DNA of 64,000 nucleotides from Pseudomonadota bacterium (lineage in GTDB: Bacteria > Pseudomonadota > Gammaproteobacteria > Burkholderiales > UBA9220), in the NCBI GenBank assembly GCA_021845865.1, contig JAJZVC010000002.1, positions 1 through 64,000 of the forward strand. Reading direction: 5' to 3'. The position numbers and the translations under genes were made by a program. Of this stretch, positions 8,751 through 16,939 are shown in pieces. The stretch's first letter is position 1. Each line of letters opens with the position of its first letter. The notes beneath the pieces are model-generated. The model saw only the letters and a program-made list of their open reading frames with translations. It ran no database searches and had not been told where the DNA came from.

Positions 8751-9971
8751 TCAGTTCTCCTTGCCGGCACGGGCGCGAGCGGCCATCACCAGCGGGTTGT
8801 CGTTGAGGGATTGGGGATTCGGCTTGGCGGCATCCGGCGCGATGTGGCTCGTGATTTCCGGGCTGTCGGCACGGGCGGTGAGCAACTGACCGCGTACCGT
8901 GGCCGGCGAGGTGCGCGCCGCGAGATAGCCGGAAATGCGCTCGGGGCAGCCGGCCAACGCGCAGAGCTCGGCGACCTCCTGAGCGTCGTCGATGGTCATT
9001 TCCGGGGTGGACGTCGGAGGATCAGTGCGATCAGGATCAGCACCAGTCCCATTACCAGCAGGGGTTGCGGGTTCATTCATGGATGTCTCCAGTCTGAGTT
9101 GCGAAGAAATGCCCTGCGTGGCCGTCAGAGCCGGCAACACAAGACGTTGGGAAAGCGAATCGGTGAGTTCGAGCAGCACGTCATCGAAGGTGCCGACGGC
9201 ATCGGCCAGGCCGGCAGCGACCGCGTCGGCTCCAAAATAGATGCCGGCTTCGGTGGCCCGGACTGCATCCGTCGCGAGACTCCGGTGGCTGGCGACGGTG
9301 TCGACGAACAGGTCATAGACGCGCCCGACCTCGGCCTTGAGGAAGGCGTGCGCTTCGTCGGAAATCGGCTCGTGTGGGTTAAGGTCGTTCTTGCGCGCCC
9401 CGGCAAAGACGGTGGTGTAGCGAACGCCGTCCTTCGCATCCTTCACCGACTGGTCGGCGTGCATCGCGATGACGCCGATGGAGCCCACGCCGCCGGTGCG
9501 CGTGACGATGAAGCGACTCGCCGCCGAGCCGATGGCATAGGCCGCCGAGAAGGCCATGTCGTTGGCCAGTGCCCAGACAGGCTTGACCTTGGTCGCGGCG
9601 CGCACCCGGTCGGCCAGGTCGAAAACGCCACCCGACTCGCCACCTGCGCTATCGATGTCGAGCAGGATCGCCGCCACGTTCGGATCGGCCACCACCGCAT
9701 CCAGCATCGTGGCGAGCCCCTGGTAGCTGGCCAACCCGGACTCGGCTTCCAAACCGACCGTGCGGCGCACGAGCGTTCCGTAGACCGGCAGCACGGCGAT
9801 GCCGGTGGCACCCATGGGCTGGGAACGATCCGGAATGGCGTTGCTCGGCACGGCGGCCTGTGGCAGGCCGATGCGCGGGCCCAGCACGGCGAGGATCACC
9901 TCGAGCTTGGGACGATGGATCATCAGCGGCGCGCCGAAGAGGCGTGCCGCCATATGTGGCAGCAAGTTCAT
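8751..9971 (-). CDS. S49-family prohead protease with C-terminal scaffold region
   Basis: A 406-aa protein of the SppA/ClpP-like S49 family used by lambda-type phages (gpC) for head maturation. Visible marks are VAAILLDIDSAGGESGG (core strand and oxyanion Gly-Gly), KPVWALANDMAFSAAYAIGSAA with the nucleophile Ser in the AFSAAYA motif, and GGVGSIGVIAMHAD. The last 120 residues are acidic and low complexity and probably act as scaffold, like lambda Nu3. It lies between the portal and decoration genes. Confidence 0.9.
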   Translation of the reverse strand: MNLLPHMAARLFGAPLMIHRPKLEVILAVLGPRIGLPQAAVPSNAIPDRSQPMGATGIAVLPVYGTLVRRTVGLEAESGLASYQGLATMLDAVVADPNVAAILLDIDSAGGESGGVFDLADRVRAATKVKPVWALANDMAFSAAYAIGSAASRFIVTRTGGVGSIGVIAMHADQSVKDAKDGVRYTTVFAGARKNDLNPHEPISDEAHAFLKAEVGRVYDLFVDTVASHRSLATDAVRATEAGIYFGADAVAAGLADAVGTFDDVLLELTDSLSQRLVLPALTATQGISSQLRLETSMNEPATPAGNGTGADPDRTDPPTSTPEMTIDDAQEVAELCALAGCPERISGYLAARTSPATVRGQLLTARADSPEITSHIAPDAAKPNPQSLNDNPLVMAARARAGKEN

Positions 9972-9980
9972 GGGAATCTT

Positions 9981-11468
9981 TCAGGCAGGGGGCGTTGCGG
10001 TATCGCCAAGGGCGGCGTTGGGCTCGGCGCTGCCGCCGTCCTTGGACGTGCGGCGAGGGTCGGAGTCGAAAATCAAACCCAGTTCATCCGCCCGTGCGTT
10101 GTCGGCGGCGATCTCCCGGTCGACGTCCTCGGCATCCATGCCGAAGGCCGAAATGGCTTCTGAACGGGACATCAGGCCCGCACGAATCGCGAGCAGCATT
10201 GCTTTGAATTCCTTCTCGGGATCGACCCACTGCCAGCCCTGTGCAATCCATTTGCAGGCGGCGTACTCGCGGCGACGGCGCGTAAATCCCGGCGCAGCGA
10301 TGGCTCCCGATAGGACTGCCTGATCAAGCCAGGCATTCCACACCGGGCGGCACATTTGGTGAACCAGCACGCCGTGCTGAATGGCTTCCATCCGGCGGCG
10401 AAATTCCAGCAGACCGGCACGGATCGACGAGTAATTCACTCCGGACAGGTCGCCAGTTAGTTGTTCGTAGGTGACGCCGATGGCGGAAGCCACCGCGCGG
10501 AATTGCGTGCGCAGAAACTCACCATAGGAGCCGCCAACATCGGCAGGGTCGGAGAATTTCACGTCCTCGCCCGGCTCTAGAATCTGCAAGGTGCCCGGCT
10601 CCAGACCCGCGAGCGCCACGCCGTCGGCATCCGACAGGCCTTCACCCATCAGGTTGTCCTCGGGGGCAAGGCGGGTGATGAAGCCGGCGAACATCGCGGC
10701 GGTTTTCTTGCGCACCAGTTCGGCGTCGTCGTACTGGTCGAGCTCGTTCAGCTTCACGAGCGCACGGGCCAGCCACGGCTCGCCACGAATCTGGCCGGGC
10801 CGCAGCACACGGTAGAGATGCATGATCTCGGCCGCCGGCACCCGCACCGTATCCTGCCCACCCTGTCCCGACATCGGTGAGAGCCGACCGTCCTCCGGGT
10901 GAGATCGATAGAGGTGGTAGGCCACGCGCCGCCCCATCGTGTCGAACTCAATGCCGGAGCGCACCACGTTGCCCGATGGCAGTTCGGTGTTGAGTGTCAG
11001 CGGCAAGTGCTCGGCTTCAAGCAACTGCAATTGAAGCGGCACGGCCAGCCTGTCCTCGGGACGGCGGGGGCGCAGCCGGATGAAGCACTCGCCGCCCTCG
11101 CACATCGCACGCGCGGCGAGGGACTGCAAACCATAGAAATCGGTCTGGCCGGTGGCGTCGGCTTCTTCCGTCCAGTCGCGCCAGAGTGCCTGGACGGCGA
11201 CGCGGAAGGTTTCATCTTGCGCCATCGACTGCGGCTTGATGCCGGTGCCGACCGCATTGGCGACGAATGCCTCGATGCCGGCGTTGGCCCAAGCGTTCCG
11301 GCGTACCAGATCCCGGGATTTCACGCGCAGTTCGTTGGAAGTAGCGAGCATTGCAGCCACTGCACCGGGATTGCCGGGCATCCACGCGAGCGCGCGACGA
11401 CCGCGCCCGGCCGCCTCGTGCACCGTAGCCCCGCCGAATAGGGTGCGAATTCGGGTCATCCAGCTCAT
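9981..11468 (-). CDS. Portal protein (lambda gpB family)
   Basis: A 495-aa lambda-type portal protein. Recognisable segments are LRVKSRDLVRRNAWANAGIEAFVANAVGTGIKP near the N-terminus, PAAEIMHLYRVLRPGQIRGEPWLA, LEPGTLQILEPGEDVKFSDPADVGGSYGEF and AIGVTYEQLTGDLSGVNYSSIRAG. The dodecameric portal forms the DNA channel and docks the terminase. Its ATG overlaps the stop of the gpW-like gene. Length is close to lambda gpB (533 aa). Confidence 0.95.
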   Translation of the reverse strand: MSWMTRIRTLFGGATVHEAAGRGRRALAWMPGNPGAVAAMLATSNELRVKSRDLVRRNAWANAGIEAFVANAVGTGIKPQSMAQDETFRVAVQALWRDWTEEADATGQTDFYGLQSLAARAMCEGGECFIRLRPRRPEDRLAVPLQLQLLEAEHLPLTLNTELPSGNVVRSGIEFDTMGRRVAYHLYRSHPEDGRLSPMSGQGGQDTVRVPAAEIMHLYRVLRPGQIRGEPWLARALVKLNELDQYDDAELVRKKTAAMFAGFITRLAPEDNLMGEGLSDADGVALAGLEPGTLQILEPGEDVKFSDPADVGGSYGEFLRTQFRAVASAIGVTYEQLTGDLSGVNYSSIRAGLLEFRRRMEAIQHGVLVHQMCRPVWNAWLDQAVLSGAIAAPGFTRRRREYAACKWIAQGWQWVDPEKEFKAMLLAIRAGLMSRSEAISAFGMDAEDVDREIAADNARADELGLIFDSDPRRTSKDGGSAEPNAALGDTATPPA

Positions 11469-11698
11469 CAGAACCCCTTCCCGGTGGTCACCCGAATCTG
11501 GCGCGGCGCGCGCGGATACAGGCCGGTAGCCACGGCATCCTTGTGCATCGCGGCTTCAACCTCGGCGATGGCCTGCTTCAGTTCCTCGACGGTGCGGTAC
11601 TCGACGGTCTTGTCGCCGAAGGTCACGCGCTTCTCGCCCTTGGCCAGCGCATCGCGCAGGGCCTGCAACTGCACTTCGGTGTAGGTCGGCGTGCTCAT
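11468..11698 (-). CDS. Head-tail joining protein (gpW family)
   Basis: A 76-aa protein with the gpW pattern: a start MSTPTYTEVQLQALRDALAKG, the beta hairpin KRVTFGDKTVEYRTVEELKQAI and a basic tail. gpW binds the portal and completes the connector. Both ends overlap neighbours by ATGA junctions: the fibre-like gene upstream and the portal gene downstream. This gives tight translational coupling. In lambda W also sits directly between terminase and portal genes. Confidence 0.9.
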   Translation of the reverse strand: MSTPTYTEVQLQALRDALAKGEKRVTFGDKTVEYRTVEELKQAIAEVEAAMHKDAVATGLYPRAPRQIRVTTGKGF

Positions 11699-12087
11699 CG
11701 ATAGACCACCAGGCTGATCTCGGGCGTGTCGGCCAGCGACGCTGCCGAGCTGGTGCAGACCAGTTCGAGGTAATCGGCGGTCTTGCCATCAGTGGTGCCA
11801 CGGGCCGCCGCGAAACGGATGGTTCCCGTCGCGGTGTTGCTCCTGCCCGTGGCGACCCAGCAGTACTTGGCATCGAGAAACGGCGTCTCGAAGTCGATGC
11901 GGTAACGACCTGTCCCCAAGCGGGTCACCGAGGCCACGTTGTAGGCGGCGCGAAGCTGGATCGCCCCGCCGACGTAGCCGAAATTCACCCAGGCGCGGGC
12001 GAGTCCCGGATGGTCGGGACGGATCAGTCCCTTGATCTCGGTGCCGATGCGGGTGGCGAGCGCCGACAGTTGGGCGGCGAGGCTCAT
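11695..12087 (-). CDS. Small virion protein with tail-fibre-type C-terminal domain
   Basis: A 130-aa protein. The N-terminal 25 residues (MSLAAQLSALATRIGTEIKG) look like an oligomerising helix. The rest (ARAWVNFGYVGG, LRAAYNVASVTRLGTGRYRIDF, DAKYCWVATGR) carries the repeated AWVNF...SYNVSSVTR.GTGRY pattern seen at the ends of many tail fibres. It overlaps the gpW gene by an ATGA junction. A fibre-end domain encoded inside the head-connector module is unexpected. It may be a head or neck fibre, or a displaced receptor-binding subunit. Confidence 0.7.
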   Translation of the reverse strand: MSLAAQLSALATRIGTEIKGLIRPDHPGLARAWVNFGYVGGAIQLRAAYNVASVTRLGTGRYRIDFETPFLDAKYCWVATGRSNTATGTIRFAAARGTTDGKTADYLELVCTSSAASLADTPEISLVVYR

Positions 12088-12090
12088 CCC

Positions 12091-12582
12091 TTACACCAGT
12101 GCCGCGTTGAAGATCGCCACGAAGTCGGTGTTGGGGTCGCCGATGTCGGTGGCGGCCACCGCGCCGATGTTGCTGCGCGCTTGCGTCTGCTCGGGGACGG
12201 TCAGGGTCTGCGCGGCATCAAAGCGCACCCGCTTGTCGATGGCGGCGGTGAGCGCCGCGATGCCGGTCTGGTCGTTCTGCAACGCCTGCTGGAGTTCCAG
12301 CAGGGTGTCGAAGGCTGGGTCGGCACCGCCCAGGATGTCAGCCTTGAGGGCATCGAGCACCGAGACGATCTTCGACGAGGAGTAGGTACTGGTCGTGGCG
12401 ACCGTCAAATCGTCGATGGCCACCGCCGTCAGGATGGCGGCCTTGAGTTCGTTGATGGCCGCGACCAGGCTCGACTTGTCGGTGGTGGTCAGCGCCGTCA
12501 GCGTGCCGGTGCGTCCCTTGACGGTGTTGAATTCCTCGGCGACGCGCAGGACGAAGCTGTTGAGTTGGGTTTGCAGACTCAT
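12091..12582 (-). CDS. Small virion protein with fibre or whisker-like sequence
   Basis: A 163-aa protein starting MSLQTQLNSFVLRVAEEFNT, sharing the MSLxxQL amphipathic start with the next gene. It contains TDKSSLVAAINELKAAI, a motif common in trimeric tail-fibre and neck proteins, then mostly helical Ala/Asp/Leu-rich sequence, ending AVAATDIGDPNTDFVAIFNAALV. It lies 24 bases after the terminase large subunit stop and 3 bases before its partner. A joint head- or neck-fibre role for the two genes is inference; no catalytic motif is visible. Confidence 0.65.
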   Translation of the reverse strand: MSLQTQLNSFVLRVAEEFNTVKGRTGTLTALTTTDKSSLVAAINELKAAILTAVAIDDLTVATTSTYSSSKIVSVLDALKADILGGADPAFDTLLELQQALQNDQTGIAALTAAIDKRVRFDAAQTLTVPEQTQARSNIGAVAATDIGDPNTDFVAIFNAALV

Positions 12583-12606
12583 GGTGGGGTTCTCCAGTGG
12601 TGGTAA

Positions 12607-14571
12607 TCAACTGAACCAGCGGCTGCGAATCACGCGCCGGCCCGTTCTCGGGGTTCCAGAAACAGCGAGGCCACCGCGTTGGGTGGCCTCACTGAGTTGT
12701 TCGATTTGCGGATCGGGATCGCCGGGCGGCGAGAGTCCGATCTGTCGTTCCAGTTCACGCCAGTGCCGTTCCTCGAAGCGGTCGAGGCCGGCAGCACTCG
12801 CCGCCGCGCGGGCATACACGTAGCAGTCCAGGGCTTCGTTGCGCTCGCGCATCTTCTGCCACTCGCGGATGGCGAAGCCGTTGCGGTCGCGCCGCGTGAT
12901 CAGCTGCTCGGCGCACAACTGCTGCACGAATTCGGCATCAACTTTGGGCAGATGCACGAAGCCGGTGGGGTAACGCAGGGTGACGCCGTCCTCCAGCACA
13001 TCTGCCGCCTTGCGCAGGTTGTTGTAGAACTCCAGCTTGGCGATGCCGACCGCGACCGAGAACACCTTGATGCCGCGCCGCAGCTTCTTGCCACCCTGCG
13101 AAAGATCGACCGCCGTCGGCGTGCCGACCAGGGCCGCGCCCTTTGGCACACCCTTGACCGCCATCACGCGGGGATCGCGTACCAGCCGCACGAAGGTGTA
13201 AGCCTCCTGCGTGGCGAAACCCGTATCCAGGGCGAACCGTGCGAGCGGCAACTGCGCGCCAGACTCGTGCGACCACGTTTCGGCGATCAGCTCTCCGAGC
13301 CGCTTCCACACCGCGTCGCGGGCGGTATCGCCCATCAGTACGCGGTGCTCGACGAGCCAGGATTCCTTGCCGCGCCCGAATGCCCAGATCGAGGCCTCGA
13401 TGCGATCCTTCTGCACGTCGGCCCCGCCGACCAGCAGCAGACCACTGGCCGGGATGCGGCCGATGGGATAGTCCTCGCGCCGCTCGATGAGCCGCTGCCA
13501 GTCGGGTGCTTCGCCTTCCTCGACCCAGGTCTCGCCGAGTTCAGTGTTCTTGAAGGTCTTGATGGCGGCTGCCGAACCCGATTCCTTGTTCACTGCGCTC
13601 TCCCATGCAGCGGCAATCTCTCGCCAGCTGCGCCATCCCACCGGGCTGTAGAGCGACGACAGATGGAACCCGGCCGTCTTGGCTCCGTTTTCCGGTACCA
13701 GTGCCCGCCACTCGCCGTGCTCCAGCATCCAGGTCTTGTGCTGCTCCGGAATCGGCGCGTCGCACGCCTCGCACACGTAGGCCGCCGTCTCCGGTTGCCC
13801 CTTCTCCCAGCGCAGCTGCTCGAAGCGCAGCCACTGCCGATGTGAGCAATGCGGGCACGGCAGGAAATAGCGCCGCTGATCACTCGCTTCGTACTCCCGC
13901 TCGATGCTGCTGGCACCCGCGATGGTCGGCGTCGAGACGATGAAAATCTTGCGCCGGGCGAAGGTGCGGGTGCGCGCCTCAGCAAGCGAGATCGCATCGC
14001 CCTCGCCATCGACGTCGGACGGGTAACCATCGACCTCGTCCAGGAACAGGTAGCGCACCGGCATCGAGCGTAGGCCGACCGCGCTGTTCGCGCCCGTCAT
14101 CACCAACACGCCGCCGCGAAACTCCTTCGCCAGGATCGTGTTGCCGGCATCGCGACTGCGGGCCGGCGCAATCAGTTCGGCCAGCACCGGCGATTCTTCG
14201 ATCAGCGGGTCGATCCGCTGCTTGGAATTGCGCTTCGCCATTTCCACCGTGGGCGACACGGCCATCATCGGCCCGGGCGCGTGATGGATCACGTACCCAA
14301 TCCAGTTGTTGCCCATCTCGGTCGCGCCCAGCTGCGCCGCCTTCATGAACACGATCCGCTCGACCGCCGACATCGGTGACAGGCAATCCATGATCGCCTT
14401 CAGGTACGGTGTGCGGCTTGTGCGCCAGCGGCCCGGCTCGGCGGACGCCTTGCTGGAGAGCATCCGGTGGCGATCCGACCACTCGGACACAGTCAGCAGC
14501 GGATCGGGCGTCAGTCCTTCGCGCCAGGCGCGTTCGATGTCGATCCCGCCTTCGTAATCCGCATCCAGCAT
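12607..14571 (-). CDS. Terminase large subunit (lambda gpA family)
   Basis: A 654-aa DNA-packaging motor and nuclease. It starts MLDADYEGGIDIERAWREGL. The N-terminal ATPase has FMKAAQLGATEMGNN as the adapted Walker A segment and VRYLFLDEVDGYPSDVDGEG as Walker B. CPHCSHRQWLRFEQLRW with CEACDAPI gives the zinc-type Cys set of gpA proteins. The C-terminal nuclease region has GGADVQKDRIEASIWAFGRG. Length matches gpA (641 aa). The ATG overlaps the stop of the small subunit gene. It cuts at cos sites in lambda relatives. Confidence 0.95.
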   Translation of the reverse strand: MLDADYEGGIDIERAWREGLTPDPLLTVSEWSDRHRMLSSKASAEPGRWRTSRTPYLKAIMDCLSPMSAVERIVFMKAAQLGATEMGNNWIGYVIHHAPGPMMAVSPTVEMAKRNSKQRIDPLIEESPVLAELIAPARSRDAGNTILAKEFRGGVLVMTGANSAVGLRSMPVRYLFLDEVDGYPSDVDGEGDAISLAEARTRTFARRKIFIVSTPTIAGASSIEREYEASDQRRYFLPCPHCSHRQWLRFEQLRWEKGQPETAAYVCEACDAPIPEQHKTWMLEHGEWRALVPENGAKTAGFHLSSLYSPVGWRSWREIAAAWESAVNKESGSAAAIKTFKNTELGETWVEEGEAPDWQRLIERREDYPIGRIPASGLLLVGGADVQKDRIEASIWAFGRGKESWLVEHRVLMGDTARDAVWKRLGELIAETWSHESGAQLPLARFALDTGFATQEAYTFVRLVRDPRVMAVKGVPKGAALVGTPTAVDLSQGGKKLRRGIKVFSVAVGIAKLEFYNNLRKAADVLEDGVTLRYPTGFVHLPKVDAEFVQQLCAEQLITRRDRNGFAIREWQKMRERNEALDCYVYARAAASAAGLDRFEERHWRELERQIGLSPPGDPDPQIEQLSEATQRGGLAVSGTPRTGRRVIRSRWFS

Positions 14572-15101
14572 CAATCCACCCGGGGGCGAACGTCGCCCAA
14601 TTCCTGCAAGTGTTCCCGCACGGCGGTCTCCAGTGCGACGTGCAGCGTGTGAGCATCGACGCCGAGCTTCGATGCCATCTGCCCAGAAATGCGTGCCGGC
14701 CAGTTGAGCCAGGCATCGCGCTCAGAACGCGCCAGCTTGAAGACGTGGGCGATGGCCTGTGGCCGGTCGACCAGTTCGCCCTTGAGGCGGGCGAGGCGCA
14801 CTTTGTTGGTCTGCGCCTTGACGACCTCATTGACGGTGCGTGCCTGCAGCAGCGACGTACCACCGGCATTCAATGCCGGAGCAACCGGATCGCTGGCAGG
14901 TTCCTTGACCGCGACCGTTTCAGCCCGGCGCTTGGTGCCTTCCTTGGGCGTGTCGGAATTTTTCGCCCACTCCCGGTCGGCCTTGTCCGGGTCGACGCTG
15001 CCATCGGCCTCGGGCGTGATCCGCCCGGCACGAATGGCCTTGTGAACAGCGGTGTCCGACACACCTCGGTGCCGGGCGTAGGCGCGAATCGACAGTCCCA
15101 T
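14571..15101 (-). CDS. Terminase small subunit (Nu1-like)
   Basis: A 176-aa DNA-recognition subunit. It starts MGLSIRAYARHRGVSDTAVH, a winged-helix/HTH like lambda Nu1, followed by KAIRAGRITPEADGSVDPDKADREWA (the typical wing), a linker rich in Ala, Thr and Lys, then a helical C-terminal part for binding the large subunit. The start is chosen at 15,101 because a GGAG lies just upstream; an ATG at 15,110 and a TTG at 15,113 are alternatives. It is the first gene of the late operon. Confidence 0.88.
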   Translation of the reverse strand: MGLSIRAYARHRGVSDTAVHKAIRAGRITPEADGSVDPDKADREWAKNSDTPKEGTKRRAETVAVKEPASDPVAPALNAGGTSLLQARTVNEVVKAQTNKVRLARLKGELVDRPQAIAHVFKLARSERDAWLNWPARISGQMASKLGVDAHTLHVALETAVREHLQELGDVRPRVD

Positions 15102-15142
15102 GATCTCCATCAAGCATTGGTGCGGCCCCCGATCAGATTCAG

Positions 15143-15172
15143 CTTGGCTTCTCTCTGGAACAGCGCGTTCAT
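15143..15172 (+). repeat. Conserved upstream element, copy 1
   Basis: Form CTTGGCTTC-N6-GAACAGCGCGTTCAT, with N6 TCTCTG. The first base lies 65 bases upstream of the start codon of the 63-aa gene at 15,208. Confidence 0.85.
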
Positions 15173-15207
15173 GCCATCACCATCAACGACGCCACAAGGA
15201 GACGCAC

Positions 15208-15399
15208 ATGAGCAAGCAAGCCACCCAGGTCACCCAAGCCCTCGAAACCCTGCTCCAGCAGATCGCGCTGGACCACCTGTTCATCGAAACCCTGGAAACC
15301 CGCAACAGCGACCGGATGGACTTCCACGAGGTCAGCGTCTGGGGCGTCAAGAGCGCCCTGATTGCGGCCTACGAGGCGGGCCGGCAGGCCGCGAAGTAG
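15208..15399 (+). CDS. Small DUF6900-like phage protein
   Basis: A 63-aa protein starting MSKQATQVTQALETLLQQIA and ending AYEAGRQAAK. The pattern LE..IAxDHLFIETLETRNSDRMDFHEVSVWGVKSALxAAYEAGR matches, from memory, the DUF6900 family common on mobile elements; no function is known. A clear AAGGAG lies upstream. It is the first of four small plus-strand genes that run against both flanking operons, each with its own copy of a conserved upstream element, so they are probably separately controlled accessory genes. Confidence 0.8.
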   Translation: MSKQATQVTQALETLLQQIALDHLFIETLETRNSDRMDFHEVSVWGVKSALIAAYEAGRQAAK

Positions 15400-15422
15400 G
15401 GCTGAAACAGAAGCGGAAAGCG

Positions 15423-15452
15423 CTTGGCTTCACTCTCGATCAGCGCGTTCAT
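15423..15452 (+). repeat. Conserved upstream element, copy 2
   Basis: CTTGGCTTC, N6 ACTCTC, then GATCAGCGCGTTCAT. The first base lies 64 bases upstream of the start codon at 15,487. The only departure from copies 1, 3 and 4 in the right block is one base (GATC for GAAC). Confidence 0.85.
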
Positions 15453-15486
15453 GACCACACCATCAACCACCACGAAGGAGCATCAA

Positions 15487-16035
15487 ATGACCACCATCCA
15501 ACTGACCCCGGCCCAGCACGCCATCCTCGCCTACGCCATCGAACACACTGGCGGCAAGATCGAGTGGTTCCCTGACAACATCAAGGGCGGTGCCCGCATC
15601 AAGGTGCTGGAGGGCCTGTTCAACAAAGCCCTGATCACCCGCGACAGCACCGACTGGTTCGTCGCCGCCGAGGGCTACGACGCCCTGGGGCGCGCCCGGC
15701 CGACGCCGGCCACCCTTCACCCCGACCCCGAGGTCGAGGCCGCCGTGTCTGCCGCAGAGGCCAACTGGGCGCAAGAAAAACAGGATGCGGCCAAGCAACT
15801 GCTCAAGGTCGGCGTCGAGGGCAAGCCCCGCACCCGCGAGAACAGCAAGCAGGCCACGGTGATCCGGATGCTGCAGCGCCCGGAGGGAGCCACCATCAAC
15901 CAGATCTGCGCGACCACCGGCTGGCAGGCGCACACGGTGCGCGGCACCTTTGCCGGCGCGTTCAAGAAGAAACTCGGGCTCACCATCACCTCGGAGAAGC
16001 CCGATGGCGGCGAGCGCATCTACCGCGTCAGTTGA
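15487..16035 (+). CDS. DUF3489-domain protein
   Basis: A 182-aa protein starting MTTIQLTPAQHAILAYAIEH. The first 75 residues form one domain (LTxAQxxIL...A.E...G.I.WFP...KGGA). The C-terminal 70 residues (RENSKQATVIRMLQRPEGATINQICATTGWQAHTVRGTFAGAFKKKLGL) are the DUF3489 pattern, a winged-helix-like fold. It is probably DNA-binding, but the target is unknown. A GAAGGAG lies before the ATG. Such genes are frequent on phage and integrative elements of Proteobacteria. Confidence 0.85.
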   Translation: MTTIQLTPAQHAILAYAIEHTGGKIEWFPDNIKGGARIKVLEGLFNKALITRDSTDWFVAAEGYDALGRARPTPATLHPDPEVEAAVSAAEANWAQEKQDAAKQLLKVGVEGKPRTRENSKQATVIRMLQRPEGATINQICATTGWQAHTVRGTFAGAFKKKLGLTITSEKPDGGERIYRVS

Positions 16036-16043
16036 TTTCGAGA

Positions 16044-16072
16044 CGGGGTGGCGGCATATCCACGCCACCCCG
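16044..16072 (+). repeat. 10-bp perfect hairpin between two accessory genes
   Basis: Arms CGGGGTGGCG and CGCCACCCCG with a 9-base loop, 9 bases after the DUF3489 gene stop and 19 bases before copy 3 of the upstream element. There is no T tract after it, so it is not a classical intrinsic terminator. It could protect a 3-prime end or act with Rho. Confidence 0.7.
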
Positions 16073-16090
16073 AAGCGATCTCCTAAATAG

Positions 16091-16120
16091 CTTGGCTTCC
16101 CGATTGAACAGCGCGTTCAT
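16091..16120 (+). repeat. Conserved upstream element, copy 3
   Basis: CTTGGCTTC, N6 CCGATT, GAACAGCGCGTTCAT. The first base lies 64 bases upstream of the ATG at 16,155. Confidence 0.85.
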
Positions 16121-16154
16121 ACGACTGTCATCAACACAACCAGGAGCAACTGCC

Positions 16155-16487
16155 ATGACCACCGAAATTAGCAACCACGCCAACCCTCTCCGTGTCCGCT
16201 TCACTCGCAAACCCGTCGACCTGCAGGAGGTGCTGGCGGCCACGCCCTACGACGAACGTCCAGAGCCGGTGATCATCAGCGAATCCCGCGAATTGACTCC
16301 GGCCGAGTACGATGCTTTTACCAGCACGCTGCTGCAAGATCGCGACTGGCTGGCCGGCAAAGGCGGGTACCCTGACCAGACCACTCGGCATGTCGTCGAA
16401 GTCAAGGCCGAGAATCGCAAGACCCTGTACGTCGACCCCTCGGGCAGCGCCTACGGGCGTTACGTCGGCATTGCCATCGAGGGTTGA
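16155..16487 (+). CDS. Hypothetical accessory protein
   Basis: A 110-aa soluble protein starting MTTEISNHANPLRVRFTRKP. I recognise no family. The second half (TTRHVVEVKAENRKTLYVDPSGSAYGRYVG) reads as a small beta-rich domain. Codon use and GC resemble the neighbouring accessory genes. It carries its own upstream element and a CAGGAGCAA ribosome site. Conservation of the leader with three neighbours suggests coordinated expression. Confidence 0.75.
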   Translation: MTTEISNHANPLRVRFTRKPVDLQEVLAATPYDERPEPVIISESRELTPAEYDAFTSTLLQDRDWLAGKGGYPDQTTRHVVEVKAENRKTLYVDPSGSAYGRYVGIAIEG

Positions 16488-16504
16488 AAATGATGCAGAA
16501 GGCA

Positions 16505-16534
16505 CTTGGCTTCTCAATCGAACAGCGCGTTCAT
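16505..16534 (+). repeat. Conserved upstream element, copy 4
   Basis: CTTGGCTTC, N6 TCAATC, GAACAGCGCGTTCAT. The first base lies 66 bases upstream of the ATG at 16,571 (63 from the ATG at 16,568). Confidence 0.85.
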
Positions 16535-16570
16535 ACGGGTGTCGCAACGATCAACCCGAAGGAGACAATG

Positions 16571-16939
16571 ATGACCACCACCAAGCAAATTCCCGCCACC
16601 CAAAACGAAGCCTGGGGCTTTTGGGGCACCATGAACAACGATGCCCAAGCCGCCTGGCCCACCGCGATGACCGCGATCTCGGACGCCACCTGCCAGCCCC
16701 TCGAATCGGTCAGGGCCTTCCTCGACAGCCGCCACGGGCGGCACTTTGCGGACGATGTCCTGAACGAGATGATCCGGGGCCACGCCATCAAGCAAGCGGT
16801 CGACGCGGCGGTTACCCGCTGGATGGGCTGGACGATTGGCCGCCAAACCAGCAAGGAGTACGGCATCCCACGCGGCATGCCTTACCTGACGGGCTTTGTG
16901 ATTCACTGCGAGATCATCGACGAAGAACTCGCCGCCTGA
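16571..16939 (+). CDS. Hypothetical accessory protein conserved on mobile elements
   Basis: A 122-aa protein starting MTTTKQIPATQNEAWGFWGT. The pattern WGFWGTM....AAWP.A..AI..ATCQPLESVRAFLDSRHGRHFADDVLNEM and GIPRGMPYLTG is, as I recall, a conserved hypothetical family of prophages and integrative elements, with no known function. ATG 16,571 is preferred over 16,568 for ribosome-site spacing (GAAGGAG). Its last 37 bases overlap the end of the convergent methyltransferase gene, so antisense pairing of the two mRNAs is possible. Confidence 0.78.
   Translation: MTTTKQIPATQNEAWGFWGTMNNDAQAAWPTAMTAISDATCQPLESVRAFLDSRHGRHFADDVLNEMIRGHAIKQAVDAAVTRWMGWTIGRQTSKEYGIPRGMPYLTGFVIHCEIIDEELAA

Noticed and set aside
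15143-16534. The repeated 30-bp elements considered as a CRISPR array
   Set aside because: Copies are spaced by whole genes, are not regularly interspaced, and no cas genes are present.
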